From Aphis gossypii (Eukaryota; Arthropoda; Insecta; Hemiptera; Aphididae): a DNA stretch of 64,000 nt. The stretch spans positions 57,061,213-57,125,212 of the forward strand of contig NC_065531.1 of the NCBI RefSeq assembly GCF_020184175.1, read 5' to 3'. The number at the start of each line of letters is the position of its first letter. Position 1 is the first letter of the stretch. The notes below the pieces were generated by a model, which saw only the letters and a list, made by a program, of their open reading frames with translations, did no database searches and had not been told where the DNA came from. Shown here one piece after another: positions 52,879 to 64,000 of the stretch. The position numbers were made by a program, and so were the translations under genes.

Positions 52879-55471
52879 TTGATGTCACCTGTAACCTATA
52901 ACAATCCTTTGATTTTTTAACTTGATAAATCAAGAGCAAAAAAAACCTAGTACTTTTCAAACTAATCCAAAAATAAATAGAGAACACTGAGGTTTAACCC
53001 CAAAATAGTTTTGAGCATAATACATTTTGTTCAATAAATAATTTAAATTTATTTATTTTATAGTAAATAATAGATATTATAATTTAATAATATTAATTGA
53101 ATTTAAAATTTAAAAAAAAAAGTAAATTATAAGTAAATTAAAGTAACTAGGTGATTTTAATATCTTCGCACAATTTTTTTATAAGCAATATTGAACGAGT
53201 TTTCTATTAGATATAATATTAATGAAATTTTCTGTGTATGCTTGTTTTCTGAGAATAAAAAACCATCTGAATACCTAAATGTAATAATAACACAAAATTG
53301 ATTTAAAATTACATAACCATTGTAAAAAGGGATTTAACTTTATTCTTATACAAAGACAAAAAAAAATCTACAGACCGTAGTTCCGGTCAGGATTCTAATG
53401 TCTGTAACCATCGAACCAAGTCGGAAAGACAAACGTCCGTTTCATTACTGAATTCCCAATATTCATTTGTTCGGTGAATATTAAGGTAGGGTACATTTTA
53501 TTTCCCCAAAATATGGGTATAACTGTTTAAGTAATATATACCTACCATCCTTTATTTCTTCCGGTGGAAACCCGCACTGGAGTAATGTATGTGTTTTAAT
53601 TCAAAATTTAAAATTAAAATACTGTTTAGTACCTAGTAATTTCCATGGGTTTATTCATTATACAGCTACTAATCAACATATTGTTAGTATTCAACTACCA
53701 TCATTATTCATTAATATCATATTGTATTTATTCCAGAAAAATATATCTAATTTATAACTTAAAAATAGTAAGACATACCTATTATCTCGAATTAAATTTT
53801 TAATATTTTAGATTTACAAAACTAGCGGACCTGATATCAAGTGTAATAAGAGTAGGTATCTAGACAACATATTATAATATATAATGTACCTAATAATGTG
53901 AATTAATATATAATACTAATTATAAAAAAAAAAGATACTAAAAGAGTAAAAATAAGTAATAGCTCTGCTCGGACTTACTATGTACATAAACAATGTTAGA
54001 TAATTATTACAGAACTATTTATAAGGCAATACTTCCGATTTTCGAATCAAATACATCAACGTGAGTACATGACAATTTTTTTAAAAAGTAAATAGTTGAA
54101 AAATTAAAAACTAATTATCATGATGATTTTTAGTATATTAATTGTTTATTATTCAATTTACTACTAAATTATATCTGTTTGTAATGATTAATATGAAGAA
54201 AAATAAATCCTTATTAAGCTTGAGACACTTGAAATTGACTAAAAAGATAAAATTTATTTTTAAGTACACGTACCTACTAAAGTTCATAAAAGTATTGCAC
54301 ACCATCAATTACCAATCAAATGGGTATAAGATTATACCATTGACAAGTAAATCCTGTTGTTGCTTTAATCGTTTAACTAGATATTTACATTGATATAATA
54401 CAGTACGTTTAAATATCAATAATCATGTAGAAAAAAAAACAAGAAAAACTATACTTTTATATCTAATATTCTAATAATACTATAATAGTTGAAATTTTAA
54501 GAGCCATTGATGGTACTCGTAACCTAATGTTTTGCAGTATTATAAAATTACACTCGTATAGTTACGATTAAGAGCACATGAGGCCAATATGGGCGCTTGC
54601 CCTGGGTGGATATTTTTATGACGGTTAAATGTTTAATAATGCTGCAATTTTAGGAAATAATAAATAAATGAATACCGCATTAAGTATTAAGGCACTAATC
54701 AATTTATTTTATAGTTTAAGTGACTTTAACCGATGTAAGTATATTATATTAAATTTAAATATAAAATAATATGTAGGTAATAACGAAAAATATATATATT
54801 ATAGCTTTATGTAAATTAAATTTAAAATTGTTTTAATCTGACCATAATATTATTATTTATATTATTTATTTATGTCTATAAACTTATTTATAACATAGAA
54901 AATCAGTTATTTGTAAATAATTGCAAAATAATGAAACACAAAACAAAAGAAGTAACTAAAAAAAAAAAATTGTCTATATAGGTAAAAGAATACTATATAA
55001 TGATATTATACTTAGAATTATATTATATTTTAGTACTCATAATTTAATATTAGTAATGTACCATTATTCATAATTGTATCTAATTCTATGTGGTAGAATA
55101 AAAGAAAATGATATACAATCTTTACATAATTCTAAGTATAATATTATTATGCAGATAAAACGAAAATCAACAACCGATATTCGTAATATACTGAGCGTCA
55201 AGTGTACTGGAAAAAAATATTTGTAATTATTTATACAGCATGCATACATATAGATGTATATGTGTATTAATAGTCGTAGAAGTGGCAAAGTAATTTTACT
55301 CCCAAATTTCATATTGACTGTTATTATCATTACGTGTGCCACTAGATAGTAGATGGTTACGATCTCTGCAGAACTGGCAGTACACGTCTTATTCTCACAA
55401 CCGTTTTGAAAATTAAAATTTATTTTAAAAATTATTTTTACTTCTGTTTGCAAGAACACAGCTGTACGGTC

Positions 55472-55492
55472 ATAATAATAATAATAATAATA
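55472..55492. repeat. (ATA)n microsatellite
   Basis: About seven ATA/ATT-type trinucleotide units just upstream of the CpG island. Confidence 0.8.
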
Positions 55493-55599
55493 TATAGTGC
55501 AACATGCATATTAATGAACCGTGTGCGTATATACGTTATATCCATTTTTTATTTTCTCTTTCGTATAGAGGTACCTATCCACTATAACTTGTATTATAA

Positions 55600-56460
55600 T
55601 CACAAACCATAATGTTGTACCATTGTATTCGGCCTGACCGGTCCCTCGCCCCCTTCCCACCACCTTTCCACTTCGCCAGCACTTCGCGTTCCCTCGTCGA
55701 TACCGTCTCACTCACGCCCACCCGTCCAGCCGCTATCGTTCGATCGTTCCGTCTCGCTCGCTCGCTCGTACACACAAAAAACACGCACCTATATAGTCGT
55801 CTCCTTTGTCAGTCTGCTCTTGTGTGTGTGTGTGTACATACGGTGTACACAATGTCTCTGTTATTTATTTTTTTTTTCCTCTCCCCGTCGTTATTCTCTC
55901 TCGCTAAACACACACCGTACACGGTCGGACAACACGCCGCTGCGGCGGAGGAACGACGAAATTCGTGCGTTGATTGATCCGTGACAAGGAATATAATATT
56001 ATACGCTGCACGAGCCGCCGCCGCCTATCCGACGGACAGTCTGCGCGGTGGCGGTGCACATAGCCTTGACATTGAATATTCGTCGGCCAAGGTCAGTTTA
56101 CGGCGAGCGCGTGCGCACGGTTTTTCGTCTGCGGTGCGCGCGACGGGGCCGACCTTAGATCGTATAATATTAAGGTGACGCGCGACCGACTTTGACTTCG
56201 CAGCTACTGCACAGACGCTTTTTGCGTGTCGACGAATGTACGACTACTGTACACCGCACCACGCGATAGTAAATAATTATTTTACTATGGTGTTACCCAT
56301 ATATAATGCGTACGGCGTACTATATTGTGGGGACGAGGTTTTTAGAAATAGACTATCGTCGGTAAACGACACGCAAAAGTATAGACGAAACGAATATAAA
56401 CCGTAGTCCTCGTGGACGCGTTAAACCGAATGATTTCGACGACGATCGTGCATAACTGCG
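55600..56460 (+). promoter_or_regulatory. CpG-rich promoter and probable 5' untranslated region
   Basis: The GC-richest and longest island in the window. It has a (CTCG)4 tract near 55755-55770, CTCTCTCGC (a GAGA-type site on the other strand) near 55896, GCCGCCGCCGCC near 56012, and dense CGCG words through 56170. Initiator-like TCAGTC (55809-55814) and TCAGTT (56093-56098) fit the arthropod TCAKTY consensus, and a TATATAA word lies at 56300-56306. Open frames here (121 and 65 residues plus, 69 and 66 minus) are arginine/serine/alanine-rich products of base composition and are not called as genes. I favour plus-strand transcription because a signal-peptide-like frame follows about 75 bases to the right, but bidirectional activity is possible. 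Confidence 0.55.
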
Positions 56461-56535
56461 CTGCGAAGTGCTATATAATAATATTATGTAAATTATACTT
56501 TGTAGTCGATATTTTGATTTGCAGTAAACGAGCGA

Positions 56536-56601
56536 ATGGAAGCTAAAACGCTTGGTAGAAAAATGTTTACAATAACAATATTGCTCTGCACGATGATATT
56601 C
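56536..56601 (+). CDS. Possible first coding exon, signal-peptide-like N-terminus
   Basis: An ATG in the context GCGAATGG opens a short frame: basic residues (MEAKTLGRK), then a hydrophobic run (MFTITILLCTMIF). This is the n-region plus h-region pattern of a signal peptide or signal anchor. The frame meets a stop two codons later, but TTC|GTATGAG offers a splice donor (G at +5) exactly at its end, so the peptide could continue in a distant exon. The ATG lies just downstream of the CpG-rich promoter-like island. A TTTTGATTTGCAG acceptor-like word ends at 56524, so the ATG may be in a second exon. Product unknown. A 23-residue unspliced micropeptide or chance are the alternatives. Confidence 0.27.
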
Positions 56602-56607
56602 GTATGA

Positions 56608-58230
56608 GAAATAAGTACATATAATATTAGAATTTATAGTGTTCTAAATGAATTACATAAGGCAGAAAACTAAAATGATTTTACATTAAACTGTATTCGG
56701 TTGTGAGGTGTTTACGACAATACAATACCTATTATGAGAAATTTCGAGTATCTGAAATCGTATAACGGCTGATCTCTTAAACAAATTTATCAATCATAAT
56801 ATCTTCGGTAATGATCAATTTGCACCCTTGGCCAAGTTGGCCCTCTTCATTATGCACATCTGTGCGTCTGTTTTTTAAATTGTCTACACTCTCTATCAAT
56901 CACGTACCAAATCATCACTCATCACTGTATTACTGCAAATAAAATATACCGGACGATACATTTGAGCTGTGCCATTATTTCCTTCGGTTCGCAAAAAAAC
57001 GAATTACACTTCGCACGTCGCACCGTGGACGATAAAATTGTATTTTTCAAGTTGTTACAGAAACTAATAGAACAATACTGAACGAAAATGGTTAAGACTT
57101 GGCTTGTTACGAAAGAATAATATAACTGAATGTGACGTTCAAAAAAATGTCACCTGAAGTGACCGTATTTAGTGAATTGCAATACATCGAAGGTTGATTT
57201 TGAGAAAGCCCTCGTACATTATGTACACCACATACGCTCGTTTACCGTAATTTTAAATCCTTAAATTTTCATATTATTTTTGACGATTGTTCGCCTGGTA
57301 TATAATAAATATTTATACCTCTAATACACAAAATAAAAATAATATACTAATATTACCTAGCTGATTATTGTTAAAATAATATATTTTATGCATGGTCGCC
57401 AAAGTAGTACATTTATGTTAATATATTTTTTTTTATTGGTTTATGTTTTATTAAATGTTTAATATACAATTTTATTATATAAGTTATAAAAAATAAATGT
57501 TTTCGTTGAGTAATTTAATTGGTTTTTATTTGATACAGGTATACTAATATAAAATTAATTTATGGCGTATGAAAATCGTGACTATATACTTTCGGCTTTT
57601 TTTTATTGTATTAAATGATACCGATGAAATAGATTTTTTTTTAAAGAAATTGTAATTATTATTCATAGAGTTTAATAGTCGATCTGTAAACAATAAAAGA
57701 AAAGGCTGTTAAATTAAATAAAAATAATTAAATATTAAACAAGTAATAGCTTAATCAAAAATAAGTTTGAAAACTGTGATAAAATAAAATTATAATAAAA
57801 AACAAATTAAGATTAGTTGTATACTGTAAAGTATATATTTTAAATTACTACAAATTATAATACAGATACAGTTAAACTATGAAATTTAAATACGTTATTT
57901 AAATAAATAGGTGTGAAATTTAATTTTTAAATATTGATTTTAGAAACACTAAAAAAATAAACTACAATTATTTTTTATGTGTACCTACTTTATAATAAAA
58001 TAATATAATATATACTTATATAATAGATCGTCTCTCCTTAGAATTGTTTTTCGTATACATTGATTTATCATTAAATTAAATTAAAAACATCAATTACTGT
58101 AACCTACTCAATTACAAAGTAATTTGACTTCTACTGTGCAGTAGATCATTTACCTACTTTTCTCGTTTTTTTCAATATTTTTAAAACAAATACATTTTTT
58201 TTTCTTTTAACCTGCTAAAGTACTAACTTG
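56608..58230. other. AT-rich DNA, possibly intronic
   Basis: The first part (56760-57060) is GC-richer, with TTGGCCAAGTTGGCC, TCGCACGTCGCACC and CACGTAC words, and may hold regulatory sites. The rest is low-GC DNA with no exon recognised. If the exon ending at 56601 is real, this is its intron. Confidence 0.4.
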
Positions 58231-58358
58231 TCCTAGATTTGTTTTTCTACCAGAAAATATATTTCAGTTGAAGTAGAAAACTCCAAAAGGTGATGGAAGA
58301 CATCACAAAAAATATACACATAATTGTAAAATTAATTACTTTGCTCAGAATTTAAAAA
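58231..58358 (+). repeat. Dispersed repeat family, copy 3
   Basis: Shares a colinear series of words with copy 4 at 59.9-60.1 kb: CTAGATTT/TTAGATCTA, TTTTCTACYAGAAA, CAGTTGAAGT/AAAGTTGAAAG, ATACACAT-ATTGTAAAAT, then GCTCAGAATTTAAA/GCTCCAAGTTTAA. It has the same orientation, about 1.7 kb away. No coding capacity. The extra block GGTGATGGAAGACATCACA is a short inverted repeat inside this copy. Confidence 0.5.
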
Positions 58359-58721
58359 CTAAAAAAGTAGCTTTGCTGTATATTAGGACTCGAGGTTACC
58401 TCATTCATTGAATAAATTACTAGAATTAATTTATTAAATTTTAATTCAATGATAAAACATACCATACGAAAAACAATTTTAAACAGAGACTACGTATTAT
58501 ACCTATATATATTATATTATATATATATATCAGTACTAGCGGTGGTCTTAATATTTAAGAATATTTTATTAAGCTTTACACAATCTGTGCTTACTAACAC
58601 ATTAAATATTAGTTATAAACGGCGATAGAAAGAAAAGAAAGATTTACATGATTATTTGGAATAAGAAGTTACCCATTAGAGGAACTTGACTAGAGTTGTT
58701 CTTAATTATCAGTTGTGTATG

Positions 58722-59505
58722 TTTTTTTTTTTTTTTTTTTTTTTAATTTTAAAACAAGTCTTGGGACCAGTTCCTTTTTAAATTACGTCTGAAGTTGCCA
58801 TGTATTTATTGATACGTAGAAAGGTTTTTTATGAACGAGTTTTAGTGCAGGGTTTGAAGACAATTGTGGACATTTTTATAAAAGCTTTATATATACAGTT
58901 TTTATTAAAATGTCTTTATAAGTAATGTATGTAGTTTAATATGAACGGCTGGGCATTTATTATTTTCCTAAGACAATATTCTGGAACTATTGTATATTAG
59001 TATTTAAAACTTTTACAGTAACCCATAATTGAAGATCATAGATCCATAGTGGTTTGAGTAATGTCCTTAATGTTTTGTTCATAAGAACTTTAACTTTTAA
59101 CCTAGAATAATATTTCTAATTTATCAGTAAAGTGCGTAATCTGAAGAGAACGAATGCAAGTTTTTTCTATGGATATAGCTATTCCAAGTTGAATCATCTA
59201 ACTGTGTCAGATGTAAGAATAGGAATGATATAAAGGTTGAAGATTGGCCAACAAAAATTTGGGTAAAAAAGAGATATTGTGAATATTGAATGTACTTATT
59301 TATTTGTATTACCTTTATCTACATTTAATTCGCCACTTTGTGTATACTATTCACTATTCAGATATTAAGTTGAGATGAATCTAGAGTTTCATAAAGACAG
59401 TATGGGGGATTTTATCTATTGATATGAATATATGGCTTTGTCATCCATATAATCGACTACAGTCGTATTTTGATTAAAATATTACACCATAATATAACTG
59501 ATTGA
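58722..59505 (-). mobile_element. 5'-truncated Jockey-like LINE, RT 3' half, decayed
   Basis: On the minus strand the reverse-transcriptase landmarks occur in order. NQNTTVVDYMDDKAI carries the catalytic YxDD (59451-59440, alanine of the usual YADD replaced by methionine). KWRIK follows at about 59330, then IPILTSDTVR (59226-59197), RLRTLL, LLKPLWIYDLQLWV (59061-59020), a KIINAQPFILN block near 58950, and finally RRNLKRNWSQDLF with a stop at 58751-58749. The last block matches the usual C-terminal LKR.WP.DL ending. A short 3' tail leads into 23 T on the plus strand, i.e. a poly(A) tail. Several frameshifts and internal stops make it non-functional. The 5' part of the RT, the endonuclease and ORF1 are missing, as typical of target-primed insertion truncation. 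The clade name rests on motif likeness; the LINE nature is clear. Confidence 0.92.
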
Positions 59506-59920
59506 TTGATTTAATAAATTAGTATATTACAATTAACTTATTTTATATAACCTTATAAATTAATGTCATATAGTAGATACCATAAAACAATATAAATAAA
59601 ATCGAATTTTGATTTGTAAATAGCTTAATACATTTTTTGAAAAGTACATTGCTTCTAAGCAATAATTATTTGGCAGGACCCAAGTATTTAGGACTAATAT
59701 TTTTAAACAAAATAATAAAAATTGTTACTATTTTTGTCCAAGTATCAAATCGTGTAAAAATATAAATTTAAAATAAACTGTATTAAAAAAAATGTTTAAA
59801 TTAAATTATAGTGTGTTTCATAATTTATCGAATCACTGTATTGGACTTATTAAATCTGAATTGATTTAACTATATCAATATATCATCATTCATCATCATC
59901 ATACACGAAAAACAATTCAT

Positions 59921-60058
59921 GTTAGATCTAATTTTCTACTAGAAATTACCCTCAAAGTTGAAAGTTAAAAAAAATTTTCTACTATAAAAACACAAAAATT
60001 AAAAATACACATCATTGTAAAATCAATATATTATTCTTGATCCGCTCCAAGTTTAATA
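59921..60058 (+). repeat. Dispersed repeat family, copy 4
   Basis: Contains TTTTCTACTAGAAATTACC, CAAAGTTGAAAGTT, AAAATACACATCATTGTAAA, ATCAATATATTATTCTTG and GATCCGCTCC. It is colinear with copy 3, and its right half with copies 1 and 2. It lies about 0.4 kb beyond the 5' end of the LINE remnant. Ends and target duplications are not visible. Confidence 0.5.
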
Positions 60059-61440
60059 ATATTATACAAAATGTTTCTACAAATTATTATTATTTTAAGA
60101 GCTCCGTTTAGCACTATATAGGTACTGTTTATTATACCATACTTACTTTAATTAATTTTTTTTTTTTTGTGTATGTTACCATAACCTCACACACACAAAC
60201 TCATTAGATAATATACATGGGTATATTTTAAAACGGTATAATAATATACATTAATGAAGGAGTGGTAACTAATACACATATAAGTAAATAACATTATTTT
60301 ATATGCACTTATACAAAGAAACCATATTATTTATTATAAGTTATAACTGCCTTAATATATACCTACAGTTTTACTAATATAGATATACATATACAAACAT
60401 ATTATAGTCATGATATAAGTAGTAATTAATGATATTGTGCATGCAATAACAAAATCCAATTAGGTTATGCCACACTGACACGTGTGTATTGAACATAGTA
60501 AGGTGACTCGATTTATGAGTTGCAAAAAGTATTGCATATGGATGTATTATATTACATATCGTGTTCCATTAGTTCTACCCTTATTCAAGTCATACGAATG
60601 TAACCAAATTTTATACAACAGTTAGTAGGTATGCCAATTTCTAAATGCTAGTACAATACATTTATACATATAACAATTAGATACTTAGATATTATAATTA
60701 CTATAAGGAATCAACTTATTAATATACCTTATATACGCAGTGAAAGTATAAAAAAGGAAAACTAGGGATTTTAATTTTTAAAAACTGATAACTTATTTAG
60801 AAATTAAGTTAGCTGTAATAAATTTAGGTATAATTAAAACAATATAAATTAATTTAAATACAAATTTTAAATCAAACAACGAATTTATAGTAAATAATAA
60901 CACAAAAGAGTACCTACCTATCTAAGTATAATATCATTATTATTTTTTACTATTTTTATATTTATTTAGTGACGTTATGTCAAACTAAACACAATTTAAC
61001 GGATACAGTCCATTTTGTAATGAAAAATTGTTACAAAATTAAAAGAATTTCAAAAGTATTCAAATTTATCTTTATAATATTAATAATAGTTGTAAATGAC
61101 ATTTTGATCTATGTGCCGCCATCTGTCGTTAAATTTCTTAATATCTATATTATCTTAAAAATATTAAAGACGCGGCGTAATACAAGACGTATGATAACAG
61201 CATTGATTATAAATAGTGGCTAAAGCTAAGAAGTACATATTCTTTATGATTTTTTAAACGTATAATATTTAAATTTAAAAACTGTTATAATTATTGTTAA
61301 TATTGTATTTAAAAAAATGATTTACTATTATAATATTATTAAGTTATTATTTTTATTAAGTTTTTAATGTTTTTATTATTTTTTCTATTTCGTAGTTTTT
61401 CTTTTTAATAAAATAATCATAACAGTATGTTCAATGTTAT
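60059..61440. other. AT-rich non-coding DNA
   Basis: No gene supported. An 84-residue plus-strand frame at 60969-61223 has a long hydrophobic I/V/L segment (FKFIFIILIIVV) but no recognisable family, splice sites or promoter. Confidence 0.5.
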
Positions 61441-61486
61441 TATTAAATTCGTTATATTTAATATATTAGATATAACGAATTTAATA
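61441..61486. repeat. Perfect 17-bp inverted repeat (cruciform-capable)
   Basis: TATTAAATTCGTTATAT and its exact reverse complement flank a 12-base centre (TTAATATATTAG). The centre itself can nearly continue the pairing through one wobble and a palindromic ATATAT. The whole 46 bases form an almost uninterrupted hairpin. It may be a tiny foldback element, a replication-slippage palindrome or a transcript hairpin. The all-A/U upper stem argues against a typical microRNA precursor. Confidence 0.75.
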
Positions 61487-63788
61487 CATACTTAGGTATA
61501 AGTATGAACATTAATTATAATTAGGAATATTTTATAAACTAAAATCAATTATAATAATTTTTTGGGCTTGTATGTGGTATCAAAAACACGGAAAACCAAA
61601 ACACGTAGATGCCAAACAAAATACAGTACTATTTCATTAATATACTTATATTACATAATATTATATGTATCCTATCCCCAAGTATCGAGATTTGTATTTG
61701 GTACCACCGAAAAACATTAAATTATCTATTATTATATTGTATAATCAATCGTATTATAGCTGTGTAAGAACATGTTATTAGTTATTACGATTATTTATTC
61801 TGTAAGTACCTAAGTACATAAAAGTCGTATGTCATTTTTTTTCTACAACACGAACTATAACAATAGAAGTCGGTACTATGCAAATATTATAACAACTCGT
61901 GTGCATGTTGTAAACAATGATAAAAATAATATTAACAATAAAATAAGATTACCTACTTACTGACTACAGTAAAAAATTCTAAACAGTTAGCTCATTCGAG
62001 AAGTCGTCTACAAAATGTAATACAATATCACTGTAATGTATAGTTTTAAAAACTATCAAAATAGTTCATTACATAGTACCTAAATTATAGTTATTTAATT
62101 TAACCTAAGCTACTCGATTTTAAAGCAACGGTACAAAAATGTATAAAAAATAGGTACCTATGTGGATATGTAGAAATAACCTTTAAATTTATTGATCTCA
62201 CATTTATACCCAGAGGAACCGATCATCTTCAACAATAAAAAAATAACCACGCAAAATATACAATAAACAACATTAGAACGTCATTTTAAATCAAAAATAC
62301 TAACTAGGTATAAAATGCACACAGATAATATATTATATTAGGAGAAAAATGTTGACATTTTTTAAGTATTAATTACTAAAAAATCACAGTTAAATCACAA
62401 AATGTCTCTAAATATTGTTCTCCACAATTATTGTCATAATACGGATTTTACTTTAATAGTCTAAAAACACTTACTTATGTCTTTTTACATACAGTTTTTT
62501 ATGTACAATTTTTTATTATGAGTGGTACCTTTACAACATATAGACAATAAAGAGATAAAAAGTAATAAAAATAAATTACTCTATTTTCTGCAAAACGCTG
62601 AAACCTATTACCTCACCTAAATAACTATAATTATACCTATTTGCTATTATTGTAATAGATTTATTTATATTAATAAGAACTTTCTGAATGTTCAATTCAA
62701 ATCACTACCTGGTTGGCTGGTTATGAAACACACTACCTATATATTTTATATGTTTTTATAGGACAATACGTATTTTATTGAAACAAAATAAAAATAATGG
62801 TATTTGTAAACACATAAAATTAATCGTGAAAATAGACTCTGGTTGATAATATGAACATTTAATACAGTTATAGTTTATATCGATACCGTACGGTGCATAT
62901 AATAAATTAGTATAAAACATAAACGCATTATGTTGTGACAATAATTATTCCGAATAACATCGTGGTATATATTATTATCATTATATATTTTGTGTATATT
63001 ATAATGCGTGTAATATCCGGCGTCCGGACGGACAACAGATTGTTTGCCGCAACTCGATTACAATACCTAATACATTGATGTGGCAACTGACGATGTTTAA
63101 TATATTATTTAATATTCACGGTCCGAGTACATTAAAAAGTCTTCATCCGTAGCCGTACATACGATTCATGCGTCAACGATTGAAATAATGAATAATTGAA
63201 TAAATATACGAATTTAATATACATACCTATACACAAATAAGTATTTTAATGTGTTTTCAGTGTAGGCATAATATGATCCGGGAAGTGGCAGAGGTGCTAT
63301 TGCTGGTAGTTATATATCATATTATTATGTTTTAGTCCGGTACCTGTCTATATAGGCATTCTACCTAATTATGCTTTTCATTTTAATGATACATCCCCGC
63401 CCCACGACAACGTGTTTTATTGTTGTCAAAGCACATTTAAATTATTGTCTATTGTAAAAATTCATTACCTAAGTAATGAAAAATGTTAATTTAGAAAAAA
63501 AAAATAATAATAGTTTTAATTATAAATAATTAGGCGAAGCCTATAGATCCGTTGTTCGTTAATGACAACGGTAATATACGTATGCGTAAACATTTTGACA
63601 TTACTATACTGTCTACTACATACAGTTTATCTATCCAGCTTCCAGCATTACATACTTACATATATCTATATTCTATATACTATAATGTACTGGTGATCAC
63701 TATAGTTAATTAGTTTAAAAAAAAAAACATCAACAACAAAGGATATTAGTTTAAACATTTTCTATTACTATTCACTATTGAGTATTAT
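61487..63788. other. AT-rich DNA with a few GC-richer patches
   Basis: GC-richer patches occur at 63010-63180 and 63258-63420. In the latter, AATGTGTTTTCAG is a good acceptor ending at 63260, followed by an open plus-strand stretch whose in-frame ATG at 63273 reads MIREVAEVLLLVVIYH before a stop near 63333. No partner donor is convincing, so it is not called as an exon. The remainder holds nothing recognised. Confidence 0.4.
63549..63571. other. Perfect 7-bp inverted repeat
   Basis: CCGTTGT and ACAACGG flank a 9-base spacer (TCGTTAATG). A similar GACAAC/GTTGTC pair occurs about 150 bases to the left (near 63407-63428). Possible protein-binding sites. Function unknown. Confidence 0.45.
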
Positions 63789-64000
63789 TCTACTTTATTG
63801 TAAAAATATAATTATATTAATGATATACCAAAATCAAAAGTGACGAATCATTCTAATACGTTATTATTTGCAGATAATGTAAATATATTAAATAAATATA
63901 AAATGTATATGACTCAATAGCATTGCAATCTGAATTAAATAATATTTATTATTGGTGTAAAATAAATAATTTATACTCAAATATAGACAAATGTAATACT
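63789..64000 (+). mobile_element. LINE reverse-transcriptase fragment, cut by window end
   Basis: On the plus strand STLL....NYINDIP corresponds to the SPLLF.L(F/Y)INDIP block of LINE reverse transcriptases. It is followed in the same frame by NTLLFADNVNIL, the catalytic (F/Y)ADD box with the second aspartate changed to asparagine. After a frameshift and a stop near 63918, LQSELNNIYYWCKINNLYSN then DKCNT continue the conserved helical region after the active site. The stop at 63801, the frameshift and the D-to-N change show a dead copy. Its wording differs from the 59-kb element (WCKINN versus KWRIK), so it is a second family. It continues past the window. The poor preservation left of 63789 suggests either 5' truncation or heavier decay. 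Confidence 0.9.

Larger units (their letters stand above)
52112..55599. other. AT-rich non-coding DNA
   Basis: Contains a GC-richer patch near 53370-53590 (TTCCGGTCAGG, GGTGGAAACCCGCACTGG) with no readable protein, and chance frames including a 131-residue minus-strand frame at 55064-55459 that has no domain. No gene is supported. Confidence 0.45.

Noticed and set aside
55064..55459. 131-residue minus-strand frame
   Set aside because: The longest frame in the window, but it has chance-like composition (I/Y/N/K-rich), no domain, no promoter and no splice context.
55612..55977. 121-residue plus-strand frame in the CpG island
   Set aside because: Arginine/serine/proline-rich composition follows from the GC-rich low-complexity DNA, and overlapping frames on the other strand are equally open. 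No domain is recognised.

Overview
The window reads as a stretch of an AT-rich insect genome, most likely an aphid or close hemipteran relative. The basis is strong A+T bias, abundant ATAATATTAT and TAGGTACCTAC-type words, dinucleotide microsatellites, decayed LINE-type retrotransposons and isolated CpG-rich islands. No prokaryotic features (operons, Shine-Dalgarno sites, long ORFs) are visible. The species assignment is inference from sequence style and was not checked by any search. Almost all long open frames are chance frames in AT-rich DNA, and I annotate no complete protein-coding gene.

The best-supported features are two non-LTR retrotransposon remnants. The first (58722-59505, minus strand) is a 5'-truncated, multiply broken Jockey-like reverse-transcriptase 3' half. 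It keeps a YMDD-type active-site box, the KWRIK, LKPLWIYDLQLW and LKRNWSQDL blocks in canonical order, and a 23-base poly(A) tail. The second (63789 to the window end, plus strand) carries INDIP, LLFADN and LQSELNNIYYWCKINN blocks of a different LINE family and runs off the edge. A short dispersed repeat family occurs at least four times in the same orientation, and two of those copies bracket the first LINE.

Layout: 1-14.9 kb is AT-rich intergenic or intronic DNA with one possible SINE (12.2 kb). From 14.9 to 31 kb there are several islands of higher GC (15.0-15.5, 16.9-17.4, 20.5-20.9, 22.8-23.1, 25.0-25.3, 30.4-30.9 kb) that may be promoters, enhancers or untranslated exons. From 31 to 48 kb there are further islands (34.1-34.6, 36.6-37.1, 42.4-42.7, 46.2-46.5, 47.3-47.7 kb) and one short open segment at 43.3 kb that looks more coding-like than its surroundings. 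At 52.05 kb there is a textbook acceptor/donor pair around a 58-base possible exon.

The most gene-like region is 55.6-56.6 kb. A strongly CpG-rich promoter-like island is followed on the plus strand by a short ATG frame encoding a basic then hydrophobic peptide, ending at a usable GT splice donor. I infer a possible first exon of a gene for a secreted or membrane protein whose remaining exons lie further right. From 56.6 kb on the window is mainly repeat-bearing, intron-like sequence. No tRNA, rRNA, CRISPR or confidently identified microRNA was found.
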